DNA of 35,628 nt, taken from positions 1 to 35,628 of IMG/VR virus record IMGVR_UViG_3300028815_000049; one strand, given 5' to 3'. This document shows, one piece after another, positions 6,187-12,792 of this stretch. Every line of letters starts with the position of its first letter. Within the stretch, counting starts at the first letter, position 1. A model generated the notes under the pieces. The model ran no database searches. It was given only the letters and a program-made list of their open reading frames with translations, and was not told where the DNA came from. A program made the position numbers and the translations under genes. Origin of the DNA: a virus.

Positions 6187-7068
6187 ATGGATCCGATCCA
6201 GAAACTATACAACATCCGGAATGAGAACGGACTGGAGCAGGTGCGCAACCACAAGAAACCCCCATTGCGCTTTAGGGCCAGCGAGGTTGCGGATTGTGCA
6301 CGCAAGATCTGGTACCGTCTGTCCGGGTACCTGCCTGCCCCAAGAAATGCCAGGTCCGACGACTACGGCGTGGACGGGGACGCGCACCACGACGTGATCC
6401 GTCAGATGTTGGAGCACTATGACATCCCCATCCGGGGCATCGCGTTCGAAGAAGATGGCGAGCAAAAGGAGACTCGCTTCCTGACTAAAGAGTTCAACGT
6501 CGATGGGCTGAACATCACGGTGGCGTCCAGGTGTGACGGCGAGATATACCTGGAAGATCTGGATAAATGGGCGCTGCTGGAGATCAAGTCCGCCGGGTAC
6601 TGGAAGTACAAATATCTGAACGATGCTTTCGTGGACGGCGGGACGACCGGCGCAATTGCTTACATGAAAGAGAAGAGGCAGAATTACTACCTACAATCAC
6701 TCATAACAGCAACCATGCACGGCAACGACTTGGTGTACCTGGTGCTCAAGGATAGGTCCGACTGTAACATTGGACTGTGGAGTGGTGTCTTGCATCAGGG
6801 ATTGCTGTTCGAAGTGGGCGAGGACGATGTGCAGGCTATCCTGCGCAAGCTGGCCAGCATCCACCGCAAGGTCATGGACGGAGACCCGCCTGTGCCTGGG
6901 TACCTGCCCGGCAGCAATGACTGCAAGTGGTGCGAGTTTCGCTACGCATGTCACGACTACACCAAGCGCAAGAAGAAAGGGCAGGAACCTCACCTGCTGT
7001 ACCCTGATCCGGCCATTACGTTGCCGGACGCGCCGGAGGAAGGCGATGAAGACACTGACTCAGGATGA
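6187..7068 (+). CDS. Cas4-like PD-(D/E)XK exonuclease with iron-sulfur cysteines
   Basis: The 293-aa protein has the RecB/Cas4-type nuclease layout: first cysteine C37 (VADCARKIWYRL), H67 (GDAHHDVI), D117 (CDGEI), E132 and K134 (LEIKSAGY), Q165 with a following YYLQ helix, and three C-terminal cysteines C246, C249 and C255 (CKWCEFRYAC). Four cysteines in this arrangement usually hold a 4Fe-4S cluster. The family resects DNA ends. There are no CRISPR genes here, so a role in phage recombination or replication is more likely. ATG 6187 follows AAAGGAA (6176-6182). The C-terminal 20 residues are acidic and the gene overlaps the HAD gene. Confidence 0.88.
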   Translation: MDPIQKLYNIRNENGLEQVRNHKKPPLRFRASEVADCARKIWYRLSGYLPAPRNARSDDYGVDGDAHHDVIRQMLEHYDIPIRGIAFEEDGEQKETRFLTKEFNVDGLNITVASRCDGEIYLEDLDKWALLEIKSAGYWKYKYLNDAFVDGGTTGAIAYMKEKRQNYYLQSLITATMHGNDLVYLVLKDRSDCNIGLWSGVLHQGLLFEVGEDDVQAILRKLASIHRKVMDGDPPVPGYLPGSNDCKWCEFRYACHDYTKRKKKGQEPHLLYPDPAITLPDAPEEGDEDTDSG

Positions 7069-7495
7069 GAAGTATGTCAAGTACTACCAAGCTAGCCGAG
7101 AGGTGCTAGTGGACTTCGATGGTACGCTGTGCGAGTTCCAGTATCCTGACTTCGGCCCGCCTAGACGTGGTGCTAAGGCATTCATGGAGTGGCTGACGAA
7201 CAAGGGGCTGCGTCCGGTGGTGTGGTCCAGTCGATTAAGTAGAGAGTACGCGCTGAATGCATCGCAACGTGCAGCTATTGCGTTCAATATTCGCAACTGG
7301 CTAGAACGCTACGACTTCCATTACTATGATATCGACACCGGGGAACTTGGCAAGCGACTAGCTTTAGCCTACGTGGACGACAGGGGTGTAGCGGCTGGAC
7401 CGGGCACGACTTGGGCAGCAGCACGCAAGCGTATCAACGAGATCCATCGCCGGGAGATGGCACGCTGGGAGGAACACAATGATAGTAGCACTTAG
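7046..7495 (+). CDS. HAD-superfamily hydrolase (phosphatase)
   Basis: The 149-aa product shows HAD motif I (LVDFDGTL, nucleophile D23 and D25), motif II (VVWSSR, S61 or S62) and motif IV (YVDDRG, D111 and D112), so a phosphatase acting on a small phosphorylated substrate is expected. The cap domain is small or absent. The frame is open much further upstream, but ATG 7046 has GGAGGAAGG (7035-7043) in front of it and gives a protein starting just before motif I. It overlaps the Cas4-like gene by 23 bases and the kinase gene by 17. Its position between nuclease and dNMP kinase suggests nucleotide metabolism or end processing, which is inference. Confidence 0.8.
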   Translation: MKTLTQDEKYVKYYQASREVLVDFDGTLCEFQYPDFGPPRRGAKAFMEWLTNKGLRPVVWSSRLSREYALNASQRAAIAFNIRNWLERYDFHYYDIDTGELGKRLALAYVDDRGVAAGPGTTWAAARKRINEIHRREMARWEEHNDSST

Positions 7496-7979
7496 TGGCT
7501 GGAAGGAGTCCGGCAAGTCGACAGTGGCAGACTACCTGGTGCGCACGCACAAGTTCCGCAAGCTATCGTTCGCTGCCCCGTTGAAGGCAGAGGTGCGGCG
7601 GGCTGGCTTCTGCAACGTGCTGGCCAAGCCCACACCACCACACATACGCCGGCTGTTGCAGGCGTGGGGACAGGCACGGCGGGCGGAGGATCCAGACTAC
7701 TGGATACGACTGATGGACGCCGAACTCAATCAGCGCAGCCTGTTCGACGAGCACTTTGTCATCGACGACCTGCGGTTCTTGAATGAGTACAATTATTTGC
7801 ATGGTCGTGGCGCACATATGATTCGCATTCAGCGCATGAACCAACGGAGTGAAGACACTGATATTAGTGAGCACGACCTGGACGACGTGCCATTTGATTG
7901 GCACTTCGGTGCAGTGTACGGGGACATCAACAGTCTACAGAAACAGATGGAGTTCTTCATGCAGGAGGTGGCTAGGTAA
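7479..7979 (+). CDS. Deoxynucleoside monophosphate kinase
   Basis: The 166-aa protein begins with a strand and P-loop (MIVALSGWKESGKST, K13 in the Walker lysine position), as in T4-type dNMP kinases, which convert dNMPs to dNDPs for phage DNA synthesis. Further family-like parts are FAAPLKAEVR near 32-41 and QAWGQARRAEDPDYWIRLM near 62-80, with DDLRFLNEYNYL later. ATG 7479 is preceded by GGGAGG (7468-7473). The stop codon is shared with the helicase start (TAATG). Confidence 0.85.
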   Translation: MIVALSGWKESGKSTVADYLVRTHKFRKLSFAAPLKAEVRRAGFCNVLAKPTPPHIRRLLQAWGQARRAEDPDYWIRLMDAELNQRSLFDEHFVIDDLRFLNEYNYLHGRGAHMIRIQRMNQRSEDTDISEHDLDDVPFDWHFGAVYGDINSLQKQMEFFMQEVAR

Positions 7980-9295
7980 TGGACACACTCCCAGCGACTG
8001 TCTTGCGTTCGATGCTAACCAAGGAATGCTGGAGTGCCTTCAACGATCTAGTAAAGCCGGATGTGTTCACGAACATGGACTACAGGAAAGTGTTCCAGCA
8101 CATCAATGAACTGCACGAGGGCACCGACAAAGACTTGACAATCAGTGACATTCGGATGGAACTGGAGTCCACATACAAGGACACCAGGCTGGAGGAGTTG
8201 GATGGGATTGTGACGCAGGTCGAAGAGATGGAGCCACGCTCCCCCGATGAACTGCGCCGGTACATCCAGAAATTTCTGCAACGGGAATACCTAACTGAAG
8301 GTGCAAACTATGTGGCTGCGCACATCCACTCTGGCGAAATTGACGTGGAAACTGCCTTCGAATTTTTCGCAAGAGCACGAGAGCTTGCGTCTGTTATTGA
8401 CGCCGAAGTCCTGGACTTTGCTCAAGCAGACCTTCCGGGACACGCAGACGACAGACCAATGGTTACTTCGCTTGGTGTATCTGACAGCCTGGATGCGTAC
8501 CTTCATGGCGGCGTCGGTGCGGGTGAGCTTCTTATTTATCTTGCACCTCCTAGTCGTGGTAAAACTTCCTTTCTGTGGGCGACAGGAGCGGCGGCGGCAG
8601 CGCAAGGACGCAACGTCCTCGGCATCACGCTCGAACTCTCGGCCCGCAAGTGCGTCCGTCGAGTCGACCAGTGTCTTACCAACTTCACCCGAGACGAACT
8701 CATTGGCCAGCCTTTGCGGGTCTCTGCCGCTCGAAAGGACATGCCAGGGAAACTGTACATCAAGGACTGGTCATACACCGGAGTCACCGTGGATGACATC
8801 AAGGCTTTGGTCGTGCGGATGCGACAGCGAGGCGAACCAGTAGACTACCTGCTGGTGGACTACCTGGAACTGGTCAAGCCGGTGCGCTACAATCGCCACG
8901 CGGAGCGGCACAACTGGTCGCAGACGGCGCAGGATCTCCGGGCGCTGGCGGTAGATCTACATATCCCAGTGATCACGGCGTGGCAGGTCAACCGAGAGGG
9001 CAGCGAGCAGCACGTGCTGTCCCCGCGTGACGTGTCTGAGTGCTGGGACATCGTGAAGCACGCCGACATCATACTGGGGCTGAACCAGAGCCAGGCGGAA
9101 ATGGCAGAGCGAGTCATGCGCGTCAACATCATCAAGCAGCGAGAGTCTACGGAACGTCCGCAGGTGTACCTGTACTGTGACATGGACCGCATGATTATAC
9201 GAGACGGCGATGAGGAGGCCGATGATGACACAACCAGAACGGTGGGTGTTAGGCTTGGATCCGGGCTTCACACTGACCGGAATGTGCCTGCGTAA
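7979..9295 (+). CDS. Replicative DNA helicase, DnaB-like
   Basis: The 438-aa protein has a DnaB N-terminal-like helical region (about 1-140) and a RecA-like motor domain (about 160-410). Walker A is APPSRGKT (189-196), Walker B is YLLVDYLEL (290-298), and ITAWQVNREG (332-341) resembles motif H3. The first Gly of Walker A is Ala, a change also seen in other phage DnaB-like helicases. It would unwind the fork on the lagging strand and work with the primase at 1290. AGGAGG lies upstream of ATG 7979 (TAATG with the kinase). The last 71 bases overlap the resolvase gene, and the tail is acidic (DEEADDD). Confidence 0.92.
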   Translation: MDTLPATVLRSMLTKECWSAFNDLVKPDVFTNMDYRKVFQHINELHEGTDKDLTISDIRMELESTYKDTRLEELDGIVTQVEEMEPRSPDELRRYIQKFLQREYLTEGANYVAAHIHSGEIDVETAFEFFARARELASVIDAEVLDFAQADLPGHADDRPMVTSLGVSDSLDAYLHGGVGAGELLIYLAPPSRGKTSFLWATGAAAAAQGRNVLGITLELSARKCVRRVDQCLTNFTRDELIGQPLRVSAARKDMPGKLYIKDWSYTGVTVDDIKALVVRMRQRGEPVDYLLVDYLELVKPVRYNRHAERHNWSQTAQDLRALAVDLHIPVITAWQVNREGSEQHVLSPRDVSECWDIVKHADIILGLNQSQAEMAERVMRVNIIKQRESTERPQVYLYCDMDRMIIRDGDEEADDDTTRTVGVRLGSGLHTDRNVPA

Positions 9296-9809
9296 CCTGG
9301 AACACGGCGAGTGCCATACGCAATGCTTCTCTTTGGACCACAAGGAGGGCGGCTATATGCATGACGGATTGCGTGCGGCGTCACTAGCCGCAAGCATTGG
9401 CGACCAGGTGGCAGCGTGGGTACAGAAGTACGACATCCAAGACCTGGAAGTATGCATCGAGACGCCGATCCTGAACGTCAGCCGCCCGGTTGGCCCGGTG
9501 AATTACTCGAAGCAGATCCGATTACTGCACGCCATCGAGATGGTCCTGTTCGTCATGCCCATCCGCAACCTGTGGATCACGCATGTGGCTCCGGCTACCA
9601 GCAAGCGACTAGCCACAGGCGACGGGCGGGCCAAGAAGGACGAGATCATTGCCAAGAGTCCAGTCAGTGACGAACGATTTGGGTTCACCAAAGCACAGCG
9701 CGAAGCCCTGGCCGATGCGTGGGCACACTCGCTGTCGGCAGGTGATCGCCAGTGGTTCTTCACACGTGAGTACCTGGTGGTATGCCCGCCAAAGTTTGGA
9801 GGAAACTAA
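9225..9809 (+). CDS. RuvC-like Holliday junction resolvase
   Basis: The 194-aa protein has an RNase H/RuvC fold signature: D12 in VLGLDPGFTLTGM, E79 in VCIETPI and a C-terminal acidic residue, probably D164 in ALADAWAH. KRLATGDGRAKKDE near 128-140 matches the basic region before the last helix in RuvC proteins. It would resolve branched DNA before packaging. ATG 9225 is chosen because GAGGAGG (9212-9218) lies six bases upstream; ATG 9222 and ATG 9210 are in frame but too close to or before that site. It ends in TAATG with the next gene. Confidence 0.85.
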   Translation: MTQPERWVLGLDPGFTLTGMCLRNLEHGECHTQCFSLDHKEGGYMHDGLRAASLAASIGDQVAAWVQKYDIQDLEVCIETPILNVSRPVGPVNYSKQIRLLHAIEMVLFVMPIRNLWITHVAPATSKRLATGDGRAKKDEIIAKSPVSDERFGFTKAQREALADAWAHSLSAGDRQWFFTREYLVVCPPKFGGN

Positions 9810-10021
9810 TGCACATGCGTATTAAAGGCAAGCTGATGCCGGATGATTATGCCGAAGCCGCGCCGTATCATTTTGTTGGCGAAATAGAATTGCCAAAACA
9901 GCTAGCTGAAGTTATTCGGCTGGCAGCATGTAAAAGCATATCAGTGAACGAAGCGAAATTTGACCGCATGGTTATGGCTACATTTGACGCGGAGGAGGAT
10001 AACAATGAAGAATCTAGCTGA
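9809..10021 (+). CDS. Hypothetical protein, 70 aa
   Basis: ATG 9809 overlaps the resolvase stop (TAATG) and follows GGAGGAAA. An in-frame ATG six bases later (9815) is also possible. The product is soluble with an acidic tail (FDAEEDNNEESS) and no recognised domain. Its central part (GEIELPKQLAEVIRLAACKSISVNEAKFDR) looks alpha/beta. It overlaps the GroES-like gene by 17 bases in another frame. Confidence 0.6.
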   Translation: MHMRIKGKLMPDDYAEAAPYHFVGEIELPKQLAEVIRLAACKSISVNEAKFDRMVMATFDAEEDNNEESS

Positions 10022-10358
10022 ACGTGCCGAAGCTATCGCCGGCTGGAAGGCCATGGGCTATAAAGTCTATGGCTCGAAGGTTGCAATAGTTCGTGACGAA
10101 GCAGAAGAAACCACAGCGGGAGGCATTGTCATCCCGGAGACAGCCCGTGCCAAGCTGCCTGTCGGGACAGTCATTGCCATTGGTGAGATGTTTGAAGAAG
10201 ATGGGTGGGACTATGGGATTGTGGAAGGAGAGCGTGTGCTGTTTTCGAAGTATGGCGGGACATCCTTTGACGTGAAGATGCCTGACGGCAGCAAGCTTCT
10301 CGTTGAACTGGTGCACGCCAAGGATGTGTACGTTGGCTGGAAAGGTGAGGAACAATGA
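10005..10358 (+). CDS. GroES-like co-chaperonin
   Basis: The 117-aa protein matches the GroES/Cpn10 layout: an N-terminal strand (YKVYGSKVAIVRDE), a mobile loop with the hydrophobic chaperonin-binding tripeptide (GGIVIPE, I41-V42-I43), VGTVIAIGE, then GIVEGERVLFSKYGGTSFDV and a C-terminal strand (LVELVHAKDVYV). Phage GroES homologues, such as T4 gp31, replace host GroES on host GroEL so that the major capsid protein can fold. No GroEL is in this window. ATG 10005 is preceded by GGAGGAGG (9991-9998). The start gives an extra 20 residues before the canonical first strand. It ends ATGA with the next gene. Confidence 0.88.
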   Translation: MKNLAERAEAIAGWKAMGYKVYGSKVAIVRDEAEETTAGGIVIPETARAKLPVGTVIAIGEMFEEDGWDYGIVEGERVLFSKYGGTSFDVKMPDGSKLLVELVHAKDVYVGWKGEEQ

Positions 10359-10795
10359 AGGTTAGAAAGGGATACTTGGTAGCTCTGGCTGTGTCCCTGG
10401 TGCTGGCGGCGGGATTCCTGCTGTACAATCACCAGCATCGGGACCGGGACATAGGGCTGGACTACCGTATCGTAGCAAACCAGGTGCTGTTGTCCTGGGA
10501 TAGGGTGGACGGAGCACTCTTGTACGCTGTGGAGGGCAGCTTCATGGGGCAGGAGTATCGGCTGATTGGTCTGACGGACACAATGACCTCGACCATCAAC
10601 GTTAGTAATGGACTATTCCAATTTCGTGTTAAGGTGTACGGACCAGATGGCTACATGTTTGCATCAAAGCCGACGTCCGTGATACACGTCGATCATCAGC
10701 TACGCCCTCCAGTGCAGGAGCCGGGCAAGCGCAACTACGATCCGAAGAGTCCGCGTGAGTCGGACATGTTCGGAGCACCAAACCTGGACTGGTAG
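10355..10795 (+). CDS. Membrane-anchored protein with fibronectin III-like domain
   Basis: The 146-aa product begins with MKVRKGY and a hydrophobic helix at residues 7-24 (signal anchor; no lipobox Cys). A beta-rich segment follows at about 38-122 (VLLSWDRVDGALLYAVE, then FQFRVKVYGPDGY), which has the spacing of a fibronectin type III fold. The tail is proline-rich and polar (RPPVQEPGKR). It is probably exposed in the periplasm. It is the last gene of the + block, coupled to GroES by ATGA. A role in changing the host envelope, such as superinfection exclusion, is possible but unproven. Confidence 0.65.
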   Translation: MKVRKGYLVALAVSLVLAAGFLLYNHQHRDRDIGLDYRIVANQVLLSWDRVDGALLYAVEGSFMGQEYRLIGLTDTMTSTINVSNGLFQFRVKVYGPDGYMFASKPTSVIHVDHQLRPPVQEPGKRNYDPKSPRESDMFGAPNLDW

Positions 10796-10805
10796 TCCGG
10801 GGACC

Positions 10806-10840
10806 GGGGCCAGTCGCAACCGGTGCCCGTGGCTGGCCCC
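10806..10840. terminator. Hairpin at the convergence of the two transcription blocks
   Basis: GGGGCCAGTC (10806-10815) and GGCTGGCCCC (10831-10840) form a 10-bp stem with one G.U pair on the + strand transcript and a 15-base loop. It sits in the 49-base gap between the last + gene and the last - gene, where a terminator for both directions would be expected. Neither side has a U-run, so it is not a classic intrinsic terminator; it may need a factor or act as a 3' end stabiliser. Confidence 0.5.
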
Positions 10841-10844
10841 AATA

Positions 10845-11309
10845 TCAGATTCCACGGTCGGCTTGAAGTCCCAGGAATAAACCTATCAACAACCACACCC
10901 GATGATCCTTCAGTATCTTGGCGTACCATGGATCTTCCTGCCGCTCGAATGCCTTGATGACACGCTCGTACGACTCCTGGTAGATGCGGATCTCCCGCTG
11001 CCAGTACTCTTCGTGTATCGCCTGCACCGAATCCGCGTGTGCTAGCCGGATGTTCCGCAACTCGATCTCAAGATCCAGACTGTCAATCACTGCGACGGAC
11101 CTACGTAGCATCTCCGTAGGGACAGTCACGCTGTCCGGTGCCGCAGGTTCACCGGTCGAGTCGGTCGCGAAGATCAGCAACGACATCGCCACTATGGCGG
11201 CGATCACCCATGCTCTCACGCGCATCCGCTTCTCTGCGCTCTCGATTTCGCTGGGCGTTGATAAGCCGCAGTCGCAACCGGGCTGCGTTTGTACTGCGCC
11301 GTTCCTCAC
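10845..11309 (-). CDS. Membrane protein at end of lysis module, spanin-like
   Basis: The 154-aa product has a short N-terminal tail with two Cys (C12, C14), a hydrophobic helix at about 31-48 (WVIAAIVAMSLLIFA), a long helical, probably coiled-coil part (70-125) and a second hydrophobic stretch near the C-terminus (VWLLIGLFLGL). GTG 11309 is taken as start because GAGGAGGTG lies six bases upstream (11315-11323); an ATG at 11225, just before the helix, is an alternative. Its first 161 bases overlap the next upstream gene in another frame, as spanin genes often do. No lipobox is present, so it is not a typical outer-membrane spanin. Confidence 0.55.
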   Translation of the reverse strand: MRNGAVQTQPGCDCGLSTPSEIESAEKRMRVRAWVIAAIVAMSLLIFATDSTGEPAAPDSVTVPTEMLRRSVAVIDSLDLEIELRNIRLAHADSVQAIHEEYWQREIRIYQESYERVIKAFERQEDPWYAKILKDHRVWLLIGLFLGLQADRGI

Positions 11310-11412
11310 GTAACACCTCCTCTGTCTTCTTTACGTCCTTGCCCGTGCGCTTTTTACCGTACATTAGCGCACCTGCCAGGAAAGCGATGGCCGTGATGAT
11401 GACGGTCCACAT
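11149..11412 (-). CDS. Inner-membrane spanin-like protein (Rz-like layout)
   Basis: The 87-aa product has one N-terminal transmembrane helix (residues 2-18) followed by a very charged helical region (KKTEEVLREERRSTNAARLRLRLINAQRNRE region, about 27-60). That is the general layout of a small i-spanin, which would help disrupt the outer membrane at lysis. ATG 11412 overlaps the holin-like stop (TAATG) and is preceded by GAGGAGGAAAG. The function is inferred from layout and position next to holin-like and amidase genes; sequence similarity was not tested. Confidence 0.5.
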   Translation of the reverse strand: MWTVIITAIAFLAGALMYGKKRTGKDVKKTEEVLREERRSTNAARLRLRLINAQRNRERREADARESMGDRRHSGDVVADLRDRLDR

Positions 11413-11609
11413 TATTCTTTCCTCCTCTTGACTGCATCGGAAACATGGACCGCAGCGTTAGCACCAAACACCGCAATGATTAATGTCTTCAACACGTCGG
11501 CGTTCTGCTGCGGGAAATCAAACAGACACAGAGCTACCATCAATACAACAAACATCATAAACTTACCGGACGACAACTTGCGCCCCAATCGTTCCAGAAA
11601 GGCTTTCAT
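11412..11609 (-). CDS. Holin-like protein, two transmembrane segments
   Basis: The 65-aa product has a basic N-terminus (ERLGRKLSSGK), two hydrophobic segments (about 17-32 and 39-56) and a charged C-terminus (DAVKRRKE). Size and topology match small holins, which form the membrane lesion that times lysis. It is coupled to the ClpP-like gene upstream (ATGA) and to the spanin-like gene downstream (TAATG). Holin sequences vary too much for a family call by eye. Confidence 0.6.
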   Translation of the reverse strand: MKAFLERLGRKLSSGKFMMFVVLMVALCLFDFPQQNADVLKTLIIAVFGANAAVHVSDAVKRRKE

Positions 11610-12160
11610 TTCAATATCCTATCAGCTAGCCCCAATTCGACAGCATCCTGGGCGGACAGATATACTTCGTCTTCGAGCATTTTCTTCAGCCGCCGTGCAG
11701 AGAACTTGGGATTGACCGCCCGTATACGTTCTAGATACGTCTCTTCCATAATGGTATTTAGGCGTTCCATTTCTTTATTTAGTACCCGGAAGTATTTCAC
11801 GTGGTCCTCGTAGCCCCAGTTACCATAATGTATCATAACCGTGGCGTTGGGCGACAGCACGCGGTCGTCTGCGGACTGCAATATCCAAGAACCTGCGGAC
11901 ATGGCGTGCCCATATGCCACGATGGTGACGTGCGCCTTGCAACTAGCGATAGCATCGTATATCGCTAGGCAATGATATTCATCTCCACCCAAGTTATTCA
12001 TCAATATCTTGATAGGTTGATCATTAGTAGATAACATGGCCAGTCCTTTGATAACTGACTCGGCCATTATCTCATCCGTCTCTGTTCCCATGAACAGCGT
12101 GCGCGTGGGCACGTGGATGTTGAAATCATAAAACCTATCGATGTCCTCCCGTCGCAACAT
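11606..12160 (-). CDS. ClpP-like serine protease
   Basis: The 184-aa protein has the ClpP/crotonase fold signatures: NNLGGDEYHCLAIYDAI near 55-71, the catalytic Ser in YGHAMSAGSWIL (S88), the catalytic His in MIHYG (H111) and a C-terminal YLSAQDAVELGLADRI matching the end of ClpP. The third catalytic residue, Asp in E. coli ClpP, aligns with E165 or D164. In phages such proteases usually process capsids near the portal gene; here it lies between endolysin and holin. ATG 12160 follows GAGGAGG and overlaps the amidase by 26 bases. Confidence 0.82.
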   Translation of the reverse strand: MLRREDIDRFYDFNIHVPTRTLFMGTETDEIMAESVIKGLAMLSTNDQPIKILMNNLGGDEYHCLAIYDAIASCKAHVTIVAYGHAMSAGSWILQSADDRVLSPNATVMIHYGNWGYEDHVKYFRVLNKEMERLNTIMEETYLERIRAVNPKFSARRLKKMLEDEVYLSAQDAVELGLADRILK

Positions 12161-12587
12161 GTAGCTCCTCCTCTACAATCTGGCGCAACAGATCCATGTC
12201 AAATACAGTACCGGGGCATGTCTTGTTGGCGAAGCTCCGGTGGGCGAATATATTCGAAGGTTCTATTCCGTAAGTAATGCACCAGTCAACCAGTACTCGC
12301 CTAGCTGCCACGCGGAGGACGGCTTCAGGTGGTGGAGATTCGTCAAAGCAACCGACAAAGCAGAATCCAAGTGAGCGGCTGTTCTGCCCGACCGTGTGGG
12401 CACCTGACATCCAGTTTGGACGTCCGTACATACAAACCAGCAGCCCTCGTACTTTTTCGATCCCGGCATGGTAACCTATATCCTTCCACCCTCTGGTTAT
12501 AACATGGTAATCTTCGATAGCACCCCACGAATACGTGTCTCCATCCGGGGTAGCACTATGGTGTATTATGATTCGATCCGGTGTCAC
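12135..12587 (-). CDS. Endolysin: N-acetylmuramoyl-L-alanine amidase (T7 lysozyme-like)
   Basis: The 150-aa enzyme would cleave the amide bond between N-acetylmuramic acid and L-alanine in peptidoglycan. From the start chosen, the zinc ligands are H9 (IIIHHSAT), H116 (FAHRSF) and C124 (KTCPG), with Y39 and K122 in the positions of the T7 lysozyme catalytic Tyr and Lys. GAHTVGQNSRSLG (62-74) is also typical. There is no signal peptide, so release depends on a holin. GTG 12587 is preferred over the longer frame (to 12632) because GGAGGG lies seven bases upstream. It overlaps both neighbours. Confidence 0.9.
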   Translation of the reverse strand: MTPDRIIIHHSATPDGDTYSWGAIEDYHVITRGWKDIGYHAGIEKVRGLLVCMYGRPNWMSGAHTVGQNSRSLGFCFVGCFDESPPPEAVLRVAARRVLVDWCITYGIEPSNIFAHRSFANKTCPGTVFDMDLLRQIVEEELHVATGGHR

Positions 12588-12792
12588 CGCTCCTCCCTCC
12601 CAGATGCCGCATGATCCACTTGATGTCCTCATGCACTTCGTCTATCTTGTCCTCAAGGCTGTCGACCCGATAGTCCACTTCGGACTTGGAGTAGACGTCC
12701 CGGTTCGAGAACGCCAACACGCCCTGCGCCAGTGCTGCCAGCACGATGATCCACGCCCAGCTAGGCATCAGTTGTACGCTTCGCCGCACCAT
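12556..12792 (-). CDS. Membrane protein with coiled coil, lysis-module accessory
   Basis: The 78-aa product has a transmembrane helix at about 11-29 (PSWAWIIVLAALAQGVLAF) and a coiled-coil segment at 38-62 (VDYRVDSLEDKIDEVHEDIKW), then a polar tail. ATG 12792 is used (TGATG with the upstream gene, GGAGG nearby); a GTG one codon earlier is also open. It resembles XhlA-like or spanin-like accessory proteins in composition, but the order of helix and coil is reversed compared with XhlA. Its place just before the amidase supports a lysis role. Confidence 0.55.
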   Translation of the reverse strand: MVRRSVQLMPSWAWIIVLAALAQGVLAFSNRDVYSKSEVDYRVDSLEDKIDEVHEDIKWIMRHLGGRSGDTGSNHNTP

